The notes beneath the pieces are model-generated. The model was not told the origin of the DNA and did no database searches. It worked only from the letters and a program-made list of their open reading frames with translations. From Candidatus Eisenbacteria bacterium (GTDB lineage Bacteria > Eisenbacteria > RBG-16-71-46 > JACRLI01): a DNA stretch of 64,000 nt. Positions 19,717 through 29,036 of this stretch are shown piece after piece. The translations under genes were made by a program, and so were the position numbers. Position 1 is the stretch's first letter. Each line of letters starts with the position of its first letter. The stretch is taken from contig JACRLI010000014.1 of assembly GCA_016235265.1 (NCBI GenBank), forward strand, positions 46,533 to 110,532, written 5' to 3'.

Positions 19717-19862
19717 GGGGCCGGGCGGCGCGGGGGACGGTCCGCCGGCATCCGGCCCGCATACCAGCAGGGTGAAGACGCTGCCGGGCAGCCTCTTGCC
19801 GGGCCGCGCCCGCCGGACCGGTCCGATGTGGGAAGGCGCCGCAGGCCCCGGGGTATCACCTA

Positions 19863-19902
19863 CCCGGTCCGGCGCCCGGTCCGGCGCCCGGGGCGGTAGA
19901 AT
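19863..19902 (+). promoter_or_regulatory. direct repeats and -10 box upstream of kynU
   Basis: CCCGGTCCGGCG occurs at 19863-19874 and again at 19875-19886, and a partial third copy runs to 19896, directly before a TAGAAT (19897-19902). The repeats occupy the -35 zone, where no TTG box is visible. That arrangement fits an activator or repressor site controlling the kynurenine operon. Confidence 0.4.
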
Positions 19903-19969
19903 GTCCCCCTGCCGTCCGCGCGCACCGCGGGCCGCGACACCGGCACGCAGTCCGACACGAGGAGCATCC

Positions 19970-21148
19970 ATGTCATCTCCCGCCGCCGCCACCCCCTTCG
20001 ACCCGCTGCTGCGGGCGCGCGCGGAATTTCCCATTCTCTCGCACACCGTGTACATGGTGAGCCACTCGCTCGGCGCCATGCCGCGCGGCGTGCGCGACGC
20101 CATGCTCGAGTTCTCGGACCTGTGGGCCGCCCGGGGCGTGCGCGCGTGGGAGGAAGCCTGGTGGCAGCTGTCCGAGGAGACCGGCGACCTGCTGGCGCCG
20201 CTGATCGGGGCGGAGAAGGGCAGCGTGGTGATGCTGCCCAACGTGACCACCGCCGAGGCCGTGGTGCTCTCGGCGCTCGACTATCCCTCGGGGCGCAACG
20301 GCCTGGTGCACACCGCGATGGACTTCCCGTCCCTGCTCTACCTGTACCAGGGCGAGGCGCGACGGGGTGCGAAGCTGGTGCGCGTGGAATCTCCCGACGG
20401 CATCTCGGTGCCCGCGGAGCGGATCGTGCAGGCCATGGACCACACCACCCGCGTGGTGGCCATCTCCCACGTGTTGTTCCGCAGCGCCTACGTGGTGGAC
20501 GTGGAGCCGGTGATCCGCCGTGCGCGGGAAGTGGGTGCGCTGGTGATGCTGGACGCCTACCAGTCGGTGGGCACGTTGCCCATCGACGTGCGCGCCTGGG
20601 ACCTCGACATCCTGGTGGGCGGCTCGGTGAAGTGGCTGTGCGGCGGGCCCGGCGCGGGCTACCTGTACGTGAAGCCGGGACTGCGCGAGCGCTTCGCGCC
20701 GGCCTTCACCGGCTGGATGGCGCACCGGCGGCCCTTCGCCTTCGAGGCGCGCATGGAGTACGCGGACAACCCGTACCGCTTCCTGAACGGCACGCCGCAC
20801 GTGCCGTGCCTGTACGCGGCGCGGCCCGGATACCGGATCGTGAACCGCCTCGGGGTGCCCGTCATCCGCGCACGCAGCCGCCTCATGACCGCGCGCATGA
20901 TGGAACTCGCCGCGGAGCTGGGCATTCCCACGCGCACGCCGGGCGATCCCGAACGCCGCGGCGGCACGGTGACCTTCGCCGTGCCCCGGCCGGAGCGGGT
21001 GGCCGGGGAACTGATCCGCCGCGAGGTCCTGGTGGACGCCCGCCCCGACGCCGGCGTGCGCATGGCGCCGCACTTCTATACCACCGACTCGGAGATCGAC
21101 GAGGCGATGACCCAGCTCAAGCGCGTCTCGGACGAGGTGGTCCGGTGA
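19970..21148 (+). CDS. kynU: kynureninase-like PLP enzyme
   Basis: 392 residues from ATG 19970, with GAGGAG upstream. A class V aminotransferase-fold protein: a substrate-loop region VYMVSHSLGAMPRG, PLP-phosphate contacts near NVTTAEAVV, the PLP aspartate in MLDAYQSVG (about 192-200), and the Schiff-base lysine in GGSVKWLCGGPG (about 219-230). YLYVKPGLRERFAP and the late PHFYTTDSEID match kynureninases. It cleaves kynurenine to anthranilate and alanine. The clear sign is context: kynurenine formamidase lies two genes downstream in the same overlapping operon. Another class V enzyme is possible on sequence alone. Confidence 0.8.
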   Translation: MSSPAAATPFDPLLRARAEFPILSHTVYMVSHSLGAMPRGVRDAMLEFSDLWAARGVRAWEEAWWQLSEETGDLLAPLIGAEKGSVVMLPNVTTAEAVVLSALDYPSGRNGLVHTAMDFPSLLYLYQGEARRGAKLVRVESPDGISVPAERIVQAMDHTTRVVAISHVLFRSAYVVDVEPVIRRAREVGALVMLDAYQSVGTLPIDVRAWDLDILVGGSVKWLCGGPGAGYLYVKPGLRERFAPAFTGWMAHRRPFAFEARMEYADNPYRFLNGTPHVPCLYAARPGYRIVNRLGVPVIRARSRLMTARMMELAAELGIPTRTPGDPERRGGTVTFAVPRPERVAGELIRREVLVDARPDAGVRMAPHFYTTDSEIDEAMTQLKRVSDEVVR

Positions 21149-21675
21149 GCCGGATCATCGCGGTCTACGGCAGTTCCACGGTGGCCGCCGACTCGCCCGA
21201 GTCGCGGCTGGCGCACGAGGTGGGCCGGCTTCTCGCGGAAGCCGGCGCCGTGGTGATGAACGGCGGCTACGGCGGCGTGATGGAGGCGGTGAGCCGCGCC
21301 GCGGGCGAATGCGGCGGCCGGGTGGTGGGAGTGACGGTGGACTCGTTCGAGGGCCGCACGCCGAACCCGTACCTGAGCGTGGAGGAGCCCACGCCGGACC
21401 TCTTCGAGCGGCTGCGGGTGCTCACCGAGGAGCCCGATGGCTTCCTGGTGCTGCCCGGCGGGATCGGCACCGCCGCGGAGCTCTTCCTGGTGTGGAACCT
21501 GCTGTGGATGAAACTGCGCAAGCCGGCGCCCGTGGTGGTGCTCGGCAACGCGCTGGAGAAGGCGCTGGCCGGGCCCGCCAACCCGCTGGGGATCCCCGCG
21601 GAGCAGCTGCGGCTCATCCAGTTCGCGGGCACCCCCGCCGACGCCGTGGCTCGGGTGCTGGAGGAGCCGCGGTGA
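21145..21675 (+). CDS. LOG-family protein (lysine decarboxylase-like / cytokinin riboside hydrolase-like)
   Basis: 176 residues from GTG 21145, which overlaps the kynU stop (GTGA). The Rossmann-like LOG family signature PGGIGTAAE lies at 104-112, and the partner motif NGGYGGVMEAV at 39-49. LOG enzymes hydrolyse nucleoside-5'-monophosphates to free base and ribose 5-phosphate, or have unknown roles in bacteria. Sitting between kynU and kynB, with overlapping frames on both sides, it is probably co-translated. A nucleotide-recycling or a kynurenine-linked role are both guesses. Confidence 0.85.
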   Translation: MSRIIAVYGSSTVAADSPESRLAHEVGRLLAEAGAVVMNGGYGGVMEAVSRAAGECGGRVVGVTVDSFEGRTPNPYLSVEEPTPDLFERLRVLTEEPDGFLVLPGGIGTAAELFLVWNLLWMKLRKPAPVVVLGNALEKALAGPANPLGIPAEQLRLIQFAGTPADAVARVLEEPR

Positions 21676-22292
21676 AGATCCACGACATCAGCCCCCCGGT
21701 CTCGGTGAACACCGCCGTGTGGCCCGGCGACGTGCCTCTCTCCGTGCATCGCACCCTGAGCCGCGAGCGCGGCGATGCGGTGAACGTGACCGAGATCCGC
21801 GGCACCGTGCACCTGGGCGCGCACGCCGACGGCGCGATGCACTTCCTGGACGCGGGCCGCGACATCGGACGCGCGCCGCTGGAGCCCTACCTGGGCCCGG
21901 CGCTGGTCGTGGACGTGGGCGCGGTCCCGGAGGTGCGGCCGGAGCACCTGGCCGCGGTGCCGTGGGCCCGCACCCGGCGGCTGCTGATCCGCACCACGCG
22001 TGCCTTCCGCCCCGCGCAGTTCGACGAGAACTTCCCCTGCCTGGCCGACGGTGCCGGCGAGTTTCTGGCCTCCCGCGGCATCGTCCTGGTGGGCGTGGAC
22101 GTGCCCTCCGTGGATGCGTTCCGCAGCAGGACCATGGCCAACCACGTCGCGCTGCTGAACGGCGGCGTGGCGATCCTCGAGAACCTGGACCTGTCGCACG
22201 TGGAGCCGGGCGAGTACGAGCTGATCGCGCTGCCGCTGCGTCTCATGGACGTGGACGCCAGCCCGGTGCGCGCGGTCCTGGTGGAGCGGTAG
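21672..22292 (+). CDS. kynB: kynurenine formamidase (cyclase family)
   Basis: 206 residues from GTG 21672, overlapping the LOG gene stop (GTGA). The metal-site motif is H47-L-G-A-H51-A-D53-G-A-M-H57, the bacterial KynB/cyclase HxGxHxD...H pattern, and ISPPVSVNTAVWPGD gives the typical N-terminal strand with the WPGD motif. It hydrolyses N-formylkynurenine to kynurenine in tryptophan degradation. With kynU it provides the last two steps to anthranilate; no tryptophan dioxygenase is in the window. Confidence 0.9.
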   Translation: MKIHDISPPVSVNTAVWPGDVPLSVHRTLSRERGDAVNVTEIRGTVHLGAHADGAMHFLDAGRDIGRAPLEPYLGPALVVDVGAVPEVRPEHLAAVPWARTRRLLIRTTRAFRPAQFDENFPCLADGAGEFLASRGIVLVGVDVPSVDAFRSRTMANHVALLNGGVAILENLDLSHVEPGEYELIALPLRLMDVDASPVRAVLVER

Positions 22293-22315
22293 GGGCACGC
22301 GGGGGCAGGGCGGGC

Positions 22316-24196
22316 ATGGCGGTGAGGAATCCACGAGGGTCCGGACGTTCGTCCGCGGGGCCCGGGGCAGCGGGCGCCGCGGGCGCGGCACGCCGGCACG
22401 CGCGCGGCTGGCCCGCACGCGGCCAGCGGGCGCCGGGCCCGGGCAGCCCGGGGCCTCCCGCGCTGCGCGAGCACGCCCCGCCGACCTGGTTCCGCGACCT
22501 GCTGCTGGCGCTGGCCGGTGTCCTGGCCCTCGAGGGGCTCTTTCTCCGACCGCTGCTGCCCGTGCTGCGCACCCACATCCTGGTGGACGACGTGCAGGGC
22601 CACCCCGGCCTGCGCGACGCCTACCCCGGCCTGTGGGTGTTCTGGTGGGTGCAGAAGCGCCTGGCCGCGGGGCTCGACCCGTTCTTCTGCGACTGGGTGA
22701 TGCCTCCCATCGGCGCGGGTCTGCACTTTGATTCCCAGCGCCTGTTGTTCACCTGGCTCACCCTGCCCGTGGCGAAGCTGCTGGGCGTGGTGGGCGCGTA
22801 CAACGTGATGGTGCTGGCGTTGGTGTGCCTCGGAGCGCTGGCCTACTTCGTGTTCCTGCGCCGGACCTTCGAGCTCTCCCGCACCGCCGCGTTCCTGGGC
22901 GCGGCCGGCTTCGGGCTGTGTCCGTACTTCGTGCTGAAGGCCACCTGTCACGTGAATCTGCTGGGTGCCGGCCTGTGGGGCGGGGCGCTGGGCGCGCTGG
23001 TGCATTGCTACGCCCGCAACCGCTTCTCCGTGCGAGCCGGCCTGGTGTTCTCGGCATGCGCGTGGGCCGCGTTCTGGAACTCCTTCGTGGAGTTCTTCAT
23101 GCTCGCGGTGGTGGGATTGCTGGTGGTGGCGGTGTTCGAGGTGCTGCGCGGCGGCCGCGCGCCGGCCGCCAGGTGGCGCAAGGCGGTGTTCTTCGCCTGC
23201 CTGCTGCCGGGCACGCCCTCGCTGCTCTTCCTAAGGGCCTCGCCGTGGTCGGACCAGGCCGTGATCCCGCTCTACGACGGCGTCACCCTGGCGGGGCTGT
23301 TCACCTTCCCGCGACTGAGCGCGCTCTCCGCGCTGCGCTTCGCGGAAATTCCCGAGTTCTGGGGCGTGTACCTGCCGGTGTCGTGCCTCGCACTCGCCGT
23401 GTTCGGTGCGGTGCGCCTGTGGCGCGCACCCGGCGCGCGCCCGGCCGCGCTGGGTTTTGCGGCGCTGGCGCTGCTCTGCGTGGCGCTGACCGTGAACGCC
23501 GCGGGCCTGCCCTCCGCCGGGCTGGAGCTGCTGCCCCGCGGCCGGGCGTTTCGCGTCATGCCGCGGTTCTTCCCGATGGTGATGTTCTTCGTGATGATCT
23601 TCGCCGCCTTCGGCGTGGACGCCCTGCGCTCCCTGCGCCGCCCGGCGTGGAAGTGGGGGATGGCCACGGCACTGCTGGCGCTGGCCGCCGTGGAGTACTT
23701 CCCCCTGCGCCTCGAAGCCGGAGCCGTTCGCGCCTTCGCGCTCACCCCGGCGCAGCACCGCGCCATGGAAGACGGCCGCAGCGTGCTGGTCTACCCCCGG
23801 GGCGGCTACGGCCCGCGCGATGACACCTACCAGGTGGCGCTGGATCGCCCGACGGTATTCGCCTGGTACCTGGCCCTCGGCGGCCGCGGCCCCTACAAGC
23901 ACCTCGTCCGCCGCGCGCCGCGCACGTACTACAACTGGGCCGACCCCTGGAACGGCCCCTGGGACCCGTTGCTGCGCCTGGAGCTCGCACGGCTCAACGT
24001 GGGCTACGTGTTGCTGGGGGACCGTGAGCTGCTGAAGCTGCTTCCACCCGCTGTCCGGGTGCTGGCCCGGACGGATTCCTCGGTCCTGGTCCGCCTGCCG
24101 CGAGAGCGCGAGGAGGACCTGGTCAGGGAGATCCAGGCCCTCCCGGGCCTGCCGGTGGGAGTCACACTCCCCCCAGGGTGGACCCCGCCAAGGTAG
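22316..24196 (+). CDS. polytopic membrane protein, GT-C-like, function unknown
   Basis: 626 residues. After a basic alanine/glycine-rich N-terminus (about 1-60) come roughly ten hydrophobic segments between about 65 and 465, then a soluble tail (about 480-626). The loop after TM1 holds HILVDDVQGH, an acidic pair like the catalytic DD/ED of GT-C glycosyltransferases, followed by a WWVQKRLAAG helix. The layout resembles lipid-linked-sugar glycosyltransferases or YfhO-type proteins, but I do not recognise a specific family. It starts 24 bases after kynB on the same strand and may be read through. Confidence 0.6.
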   Translation: MAVRNPRGSGRSSAGPGAAGAAGAARRHARGWPARGQRAPGPGSPGPPALREHAPPTWFRDLLLALAGVLALEGLFLRPLLPVLRTHILVDDVQGHPGLRDAYPGLWVFWWVQKRLAAGLDPFFCDWVMPPIGAGLHFDSQRLLFTWLTLPVAKLLGVVGAYNVMVLALVCLGALAYFVFLRRTFELSRTAAFLGAAGFGLCPYFVLKATCHVNLLGAGLWGGALGALVHCYARNRFSVRAGLVFSACAWAAFWNSFVEFFMLAVVGLLVVAVFEVLRGGRAPAARWRKAVFFACLLPGTPSLLFLRASPWSDQAVIPLYDGVTLAGLFTFPRLSALSALRFAEIPEFWGVYLPVSCLALAVFGAVRLWRAPGARPAALGFAALALLCVALTVNAAGLPSAGLELLPRGRAFRVMPRFFPMVMFFVMIFAAFGVDALRSLRRPAWKWGMATALLALAAVEYFPLRLEAGAVRAFALTPAQHRAMEDGRSVLVYPRGGYGPRDDTYQVALDRPTVFAWYLALGGRGPYKHLVRRAPRTYYNWADPWNGPWDPLLRLELARLNVGYVLLGDRELLKLLPPAVRVLARTDSSVLVRLPREREEDLVREIQALPGLPVGVTLPPGWTPPR

Positions 24197-24383
24197 GTCG
24201 GGCATCCAGGCCGGCGTGCGCAGCTCGGCACGGCACCATCCCCGGAAGAGGTCTGCGAGGACGCCGGGCACCCGCAAACACGAATGCCGCCCGCGGGAGG
24301 CTACTCCGGGCGACATCCGCGCATCTAACCCCGCAGAGGCCCGCGACGGGCCCCGATTCCGTTCTGCCACCCCGAGGAGCTCC

Positions 24384-25892
24384 ATGTCGAACACGTTGCG
24401 ACCCAAGACCTTGGGCCAGCTGAAGGCCTCCGGCTACACCGCCCGGGGCGTGAAGGAAGAAATCCGCGGCAACCTGGTGCGCACGCTCCGCCGCGGCGAA
24501 GAGCTGTTCCCCGGCATCGTCGGCTACGAGGACACCGTCGTCCCGCAACTGGTCAACGCCGTCCTGGCGCGCCACGACTTCATCCTGCTGGGGCTGCGCG
24601 GGCAGGCCAAGACCCGCATCCTGCGCGCGATGGTGAACTTCCTGGACGAGGCGGTGCCGGTGGTCCCCGGAGCGCCGCTCAACGACGATCCCATGGAGCC
24701 CGTCTCCTCCGAGGCCCGGCGCCGCGTGTTCGAGGAGGGCGACGACCTGGCCATCGAGTGGCTGGAGCGCGACGCGCGCTACCAGGAGAAACTGGCCACG
24801 CCAGACGTGACCATCGCCGACCTGATCGGCGACCTGGACCCCATCAAGGCGGCCTCGCTCAAGCTCGCCTACAGCGACGAGCGGGTGATCCACTACGGCA
24901 TCATCCCGCGCACCAACCGCGGCATCTTCGCCATCAACGAGCTGCCGGACCTGCAGCCGCGCATCCAGGTGGGGCTGCTGAACATCCTCGAGGAGCGCGA
25001 CTTCCAGATCCGCGGCTTCCCGGTGCGCATTCCCCTGGACGTGCAGATGGTGTTCAGCGCCAACCCGGAGGACTACACCAACCGCGGCAACATCATCACC
25101 CCGCTGCGGGACCGCATCCAGAGCCAGATCCTCACGCACTACCCCCGCAGCATCGAGGAAGGCATGAAGATCACGCAGCAGGAGGCGTGGTTGGAGCGCG
25201 GCGACCACCGCGTGGACGTGCCGCGGTTCCTGCGCGAGGTGATCGAGGAGGTCGCGGTGCAGGCGCGCGAGAGCGAGTACGTGGACCAGAACTCGGGAGT
25301 CTCGGCGCGCATGACCATCGCGCTGGCGGAGACGGTGGTGTCCAACGCCGAGCAACGCGCCATCAAGCTGGGCTCGCCGTGCGCCATGGCCCGGGTGTGC
25401 GACCTGGCGGCCGCGGTCTCGGCCGTCTCGGGCAAGGTGGAGCTGGTGCTGGAAGGGGAGCAGGAAGGCCCGCTCAACGTGGCCCGCCACCTGATCGGCC
25501 GAGGGCTCAAGAGCTACTTCGCGCGGACCTTTCCCAGCGCGTTCCCGAAGAAGCGCCGCGGACAGCAGGCGGCCGAGGAGGGCCTGGCGAACTCGGAGTA
25601 CAAGGAAATCGTGGAGTGGTTTGCCGCCGGGCACAGCGTGGAGGTGGCCGATGACTCCACCGACGCCCAGTTCCTCGAGGCACTGGACACGGTGAAGGGC
25701 CTGCGCCGCGTGGCCACGAAGCACCTCAAGCCCGCCGGCGACGCGGAGCTGGCCGTGGCGATGGAGTTCGCGCTCGAGGGGCTGCACCAGCACAGCATCC
25801 TGACCCGCGACCGCGTGGACGGGCGCTCGGTCACCTACCGCGACATGTTCAAGTCCATGTTCTCCAGCCTGGGCGGAGGCGATGAGGCTTAG
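24384..25892 (+). CDS. MoxR/ChlI-like AAA+ ATPase
   Basis: 502 residues from ATG 24384 (GAGGAG upstream). AAA+ motifs: Walker A GLRGQAKT (70-77), a Walker B region FAINELPDLQPR (about 177-188), and a sensor-1-type stretch VFSANPEDYTNRG (about 223-235). The order and the extra C-terminal helical half resemble the magnesium-chelatase I/MoxR group, longer than the usual 330-residue MoxR. Partner: its 3' end overlaps the VWA-domain gene by 11 bases, the classic MoxR-VWA pairing that remodels or activates other proteins and inserts cofactors. The client is unknown. Confidence 0.85.
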   Translation: MSNTLRPKTLGQLKASGYTARGVKEEIRGNLVRTLRRGEELFPGIVGYEDTVVPQLVNAVLARHDFILLGLRGQAKTRILRAMVNFLDEAVPVVPGAPLNDDPMEPVSSEARRRVFEEGDDLAIEWLERDARYQEKLATPDVTIADLIGDLDPIKAASLKLAYSDERVIHYGIIPRTNRGIFAINELPDLQPRIQVGLLNILEERDFQIRGFPVRIPLDVQMVFSANPEDYTNRGNIITPLRDRIQSQILTHYPRSIEEGMKITQQEAWLERGDHRVDVPRFLREVIEEVAVQARESEYVDQNSGVSARMTIALAETVVSNAEQRAIKLGSPCAMARVCDLAAAVSAVSGKVELVLEGEQEGPLNVARHLIGRGLKSYFARTFPSAFPKKRRGQQAAEEGLANSEYKEIVEWFAAGHSVEVADDSTDAQFLEALDTVKGLRRVATKHLKPAGDAELAVAMEFALEGLHQHSILTRDRVDGRSVTYRDMFKSMFSSLGGGDEA

Positions 25893-26976
25893 ATACTCGC
25901 GCTGGTCCGGCGACCGCCGGCTCACGCCGGAGTTCTTCAAGGCGCTGCTGCGCATCTACAACGACCTGCTGCTCCAGGTGAGCGGGGACGTGGAGGAGGC
26001 GCTGCGCTGGATGGAGCAGGCCGGCCGCGAATACGGCTTCTTCGACGACAAGTTCGGCATCGAGGAATTCAAGAAGCTCTTGCAGGAGGGCGGCATGGTG
26101 CGCCCCGCCACGGGCGGGGGCTACGAGGTGACTTCCCGCGGCGAGCGCGCCATCCGCAAGTCGGCGCTCAACGACATCTTCTCCACCGCGGAGAAGGGGC
26201 CCTCCGGTGACCACCGCACCCCGGCCGCGGGGGCGGGGCAGGAGCGCCTGCCGGAGTCGCGCCCGTACCAGTTCGGCGACCGGCTCTCGGACCTCGACGT
26301 GAACACCACGCTGCACAACGCGGTGCGCCGCGGGGGCCTGGACGACCTCTCGCTGGCGGAGGACGACCTGGCCATCCACGAGACCGAGCACCTGACGAAC
26401 TGCTCCACGGTGCTGCTGGTGGACGTGAGCCACAGCATGATCCTCTACGGAGAGGACCGCATCACCCCCGCCAAGCGCGTGGCGCTGGCGCTGGCCGAGC
26501 TGATCACCACGCAGTATCCCAAGGACTCGCTGCGCGTGGTGCTGTTCGGCGACGACGCCACCGAGGTGCCGCTGCGGCAGCTGCCGTATGTGACCGTGGG
26601 CCCGTACCACACCAATACCCGCGCGGGCCTGATGCTGGCGCAGCGGCTGCTGGCGAAGGACCGCCAGCCCAACAAGCAGATCTTCATGATCACCGACGGC
26701 AAGCCCAGCTGCATGTGGGAGAACGGCCGGCTGTACAAGAACGCCTTCGGGCTGGACCCCCGGATCGTCAACAAGACCCTGGAGCAGGCCGGGCTGTGCC
26801 GGCGCAAGGGGATCGAGATCTCGACCTTCATGCTGGCGGAACACCACGAACTGGTGGGCTTCGTGGACAGGCTCACCCGCATCAACCGCGGGCGGGCGTA
26901 CTTCTCCGATCTCGAGAAGCTGGGCTCGTACGTGCTGGTGGACTACGCGAGGAACCGGAAGCGGCGGACGAAGTGA
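25882..26976 (+). CDS. VWA-domain protein, partner of the MoxR-like ATPase
   Basis: 364 residues. An N-terminal, mainly charged helical part (about 1-170) is followed by a von Willebrand A domain (about 175-360). The metal-ion-dependent adhesion site DVSHS is complete at 181-185, with a later FMITDGKP as the third MIDAS loop. The ATG overlaps the ATPase gene by 11 bases, implying translational coupling. In such pairs the VWA protein binds the client and the AAA+ ring remodels it; the client is not encoded nearby. Convergent with the beta-propeller lipoprotein gene 13 bases further on. Confidence 0.85.
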   Translation: MRLRYSRWSGDRRLTPEFFKALLRIYNDLLLQVSGDVEEALRWMEQAGREYGFFDDKFGIEEFKKLLQEGGMVRPATGGGYEVTSRGERAIRKSALNDIFSTAEKGPSGDHRTPAAGAGQERLPESRPYQFGDRLSDLDVNTTLHNAVRRGGLDDLSLAEDDLAIHETEHLTNCSTVLLVDVSHSMILYGEDRITPAKRVALALAELITTQYPKDSLRVVLFGDDATEVPLRQLPYVTVGPYHTNTRAGLMLAQRLLAKDRQPNKQIFMITDGKPSCMWENGRLYKNAFGLDPRIVNKTLEQAGLCRRKGIEISTFMLAEHHELVGFVDRLTRINRGRAYFSDLEKLGSYVLVDYARNRKRRTK

Positions 26977-26989
26977 AGGCCGGCGCCGA

Positions 26990-28345
26990 CTAGGGGCGGA
27001 AGCGCGCCACCGGCGGCGAGGGCGCCCCGCCCGTGTCGCCCCGGAAGTTCACCAGGCCGCGATCGGTTCCCACCCACAGCGGCCAGCCCAGGTAGGCGTA
27101 GCCGAGTGCGGTGATGGTGTCGCCGGGCAGGAGCGAGTTGCGCGTGGTGAACGTCCGCCACCCGGGCTGGCGAAAGCGGGCCAGCCCCGCCGGGGTGCCG
27201 ATCCACATCGTGGCGGCGGGCCGCTCGGGCCCCGCCAGCAGCGACAGGATCCGGTCACTGGGCAGTCCCGAGGGCGTGGCCCGGTACGTCGTCCACGTGG
27301 TCCCGCGCAGCACCGCCAGCCCGCCCCCGTCCGTTCCCACCCACACGTTCTGTGACGAGTCCACCGCGATGCAGGTGATGCGGTCCGAGGGCAGCGCCGA
27401 GTTGCCGGTGTTGTGGAGCGTCCAGCCGGCGCCTCCGGGAGTCCACTTTGCCAGCCCACGGTCCTCGGTGCCCACCCACGCGCCATTCGCGGCGTGCGCG
27501 ATGGCGGTGACCCTGTCGCTGGGCAGGGGGGAGTTTCCCGTGTTGTTCACCCGCCAGGTCCACGCCGTGGTGTCGATCCGGGCCACACCGCCCCCCAGGG
27601 TCCCGATCCACGCGCCGTGCGTGCTGAACGAGATGGCCGTGACGTGGTTCGCGGGAAGGCTGGAATTGTCGGTGTTGCAGAACACTTCCTGCCCGGCGAT
27701 CCACGCGCGCAGGCCGCCGTTCATGGTCCCGATCCAGGGCCGACGCTGGCCGCCGATCGTGTACGGCCACACCGCGGTCACGTGCGCATCGGCCAGCGGC
27801 GTGTTCGCCGTGTTAAGGTACTGCCATCCGACGAAGCGCTCGAACATCGCCAGCCCGGCGTCCTCGGTGCCGATGTAGCGCATCGTGCCCAGCACCGCGA
27901 GCGCGGTGATCCGGTCGCTCGGAATTGGGAAGGCGGGCTGGCGTATGGCGATCCAGTCGAGGTCGTAGCTGGCTTCGATCGCCTCCGAAGGCGGGGACAG
28001 GTTCTCACCCGCATCCTGCGCCTGGATCTCGAGGCGGTAGTTGCCCGGCCCCGGCAGGAAGATGTCGAACTGCAGCGGCACTCCGCTCCCGGTAAAACGG
28101 GTCGAAGTGATCTCCGATGGGAACTGGGCGCCATTCAGGAGGACGCGGAATCGGACCTGTCGCCCCTCCGGGTCAGACGCGGTCGCGCGCACCGTCCAGA
28201 TCCCCGTCGTGGCCGGGAACTGGAGGGACTCCAGTTGCGGCCTGGCCGGGGGCGCGCTGGAACGGGTGGGGAGCTTTGCGCAGCCCGGGAGCGCGCCCGC
28301 CACGGCCGCGAGCACGAGACCAACCCACCGGGCGCGGCTAGTCAT
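26990..28345 (-). CDS. beta-propeller lipoprotein (two-component-regulator-propeller type)
   Basis: 451 residues. A lipobox ALPGC gives a predicted lipoprotein. An N-terminal Ig/beta-sandwich-like part (about 30-125) is followed by about six repeats with the recurring pattern W[IV]GT-x-x-x-G-L and LP[AS][DN][RH][IV]T (about 130-440). These are blades like the periplasmic sensor domain of hybrid histidine kinases, but no kinase follows, so this is a stand-alone propeller. The start ATG overlaps the preceding gene's last codons by eight bases. Ligand unknown. Confidence 0.8.
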   Translation of the reverse strand: MTSRARWVGLVLAAVAGALPGCAKLPTRSSAPPARPQLESLQFPATTGIWTVRATASDPEGRQVRFRVLLNGAQFPSEITSTRFTGSGVPLQFDIFLPGPGNYRLEIQAQDAGENLSPPSEAIEASYDLDWIAIRQPAFPIPSDRITALAVLGTMRYIGTEDAGLAMFERFVGWQYLNTANTPLADAHVTAVWPYTIGGQRRPWIGTMNGGLRAWIAGQEVFCNTDNSSLPANHVTAISFSTHGAWIGTLGGGVARIDTTAWTWRVNNTGNSPLPSDRVTAIAHAANGAWVGTEDRGLAKWTPGGAGWTLHNTGNSALPSDRITCIAVDSSQNVWVGTDGGGLAVLRGTTWTTYRATPSGLPSDRILSLLAGPERPAATMWIGTPAGLARFRQPGWRTFTTRNSLLPGDTITALGYAYLGWPLWVGTDRGLVNFRGDTGGAPSPPVARFRP

Positions 28346-29036
28346 GCAGGTAGAACCCAAGGCGGAACTCGTGGGCATTCCCGAGGTGGGACTTGAGCAG
28401 GACGCCGTTGCCGAAGTTGTAGGTCGCGTCGCTCAGCCGGAAGAAGCGGTGGTAGGCCGCCGAGACCGCCACCCTGTCCGACAGCCACACCCGGGCCGGG
28501 AGCTCCACGTGGCCCAGCGTCACCACGCGCGTGGAGCGCCCCTCGCCGGCGCCAAGATTGCTGCCGATCCTCCCCATCGTGATCACCGGGCCCACCCCGA
28601 CCGCCGGGGCCAGCTCGAAGCGCCCCCGCCGCACCCTGCCGCCAAGGCCGGCGTCGAAGTACACCCAGAACGTCTCCAGCGAGAAGGGCCCGTTCGACGT
28701 CTCCGGGCCATCCATGTAGAACCTCAGGTCCTGCCTGCCGATCCCGATGCCGTAGCGCTGTCCCAGGGTGCCCGCCTGCTGGGCGCCCACGTACAGGCCG
28801 GAGTACCGATTCATCGGAATGGTGAAGCCGCGGAACTTCACGCCGCCGACCGTGATCGGCTGATCGATGGTCAGGTCGGGCGTGAAGTAGGTGAAGCTGA
28901 ACTCGAGCGCACCAGTGCCGGAATCTCCGCGTCGGGAGGCTCCGGCATGCCCCGGGGCCAGGGCCCACCACGCGAGGCACAGCGCCGACGCGGCGGCCCC
29001 CAGGAATGGAAGGGTGCGACGGGTCCGGATCTCCAC
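28338..29036 (-). CDS. probable exported outer-membrane beta-barrel protein
   Basis: 232 residues from GTG 29036, selected because GGAGG precedes it and because an N-terminal signal (arginines, then a hydrophobic core ending GHAGA) follows. The mature part has alternating hydrophobic strands with many glycines and aromatic residues and ends in LGFYLHD, which fits a small outer-membrane barrel. No family recognised. Its last codons overlap the start of the propeller lipoprotein, so the two probably act together at the envelope. Confidence 0.6.
   Translation of the reverse strand: MEIRTRRTLPFLGAAASALCLAWWALAPGHAGASRRGDSGTGALEFSFTYFTPDLTIDQPITVGGVKFRGFTIPMNRYSGLYVGAQQAGTLGQRYGIGIGRQDLRFYMDGPETSNGPFSLETFWVYFDAGLGGRVRRGRFELAPAVGVGPVITMGRIGSNLGAGEGRSTRVVTLGHVELPARVWLSDRVAVSAAYHRFFRLSDATYNFGNGVLLKSHLGNAHEFRLGFYLHD

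Noticed and set aside
23741..24231. Antisense open frames at the 3' end of the large membrane protein gene
   Set aside because: They are arginine/proline-rich shadows of the sense gene, which keeps normal hydrophobic segments and an intact end.
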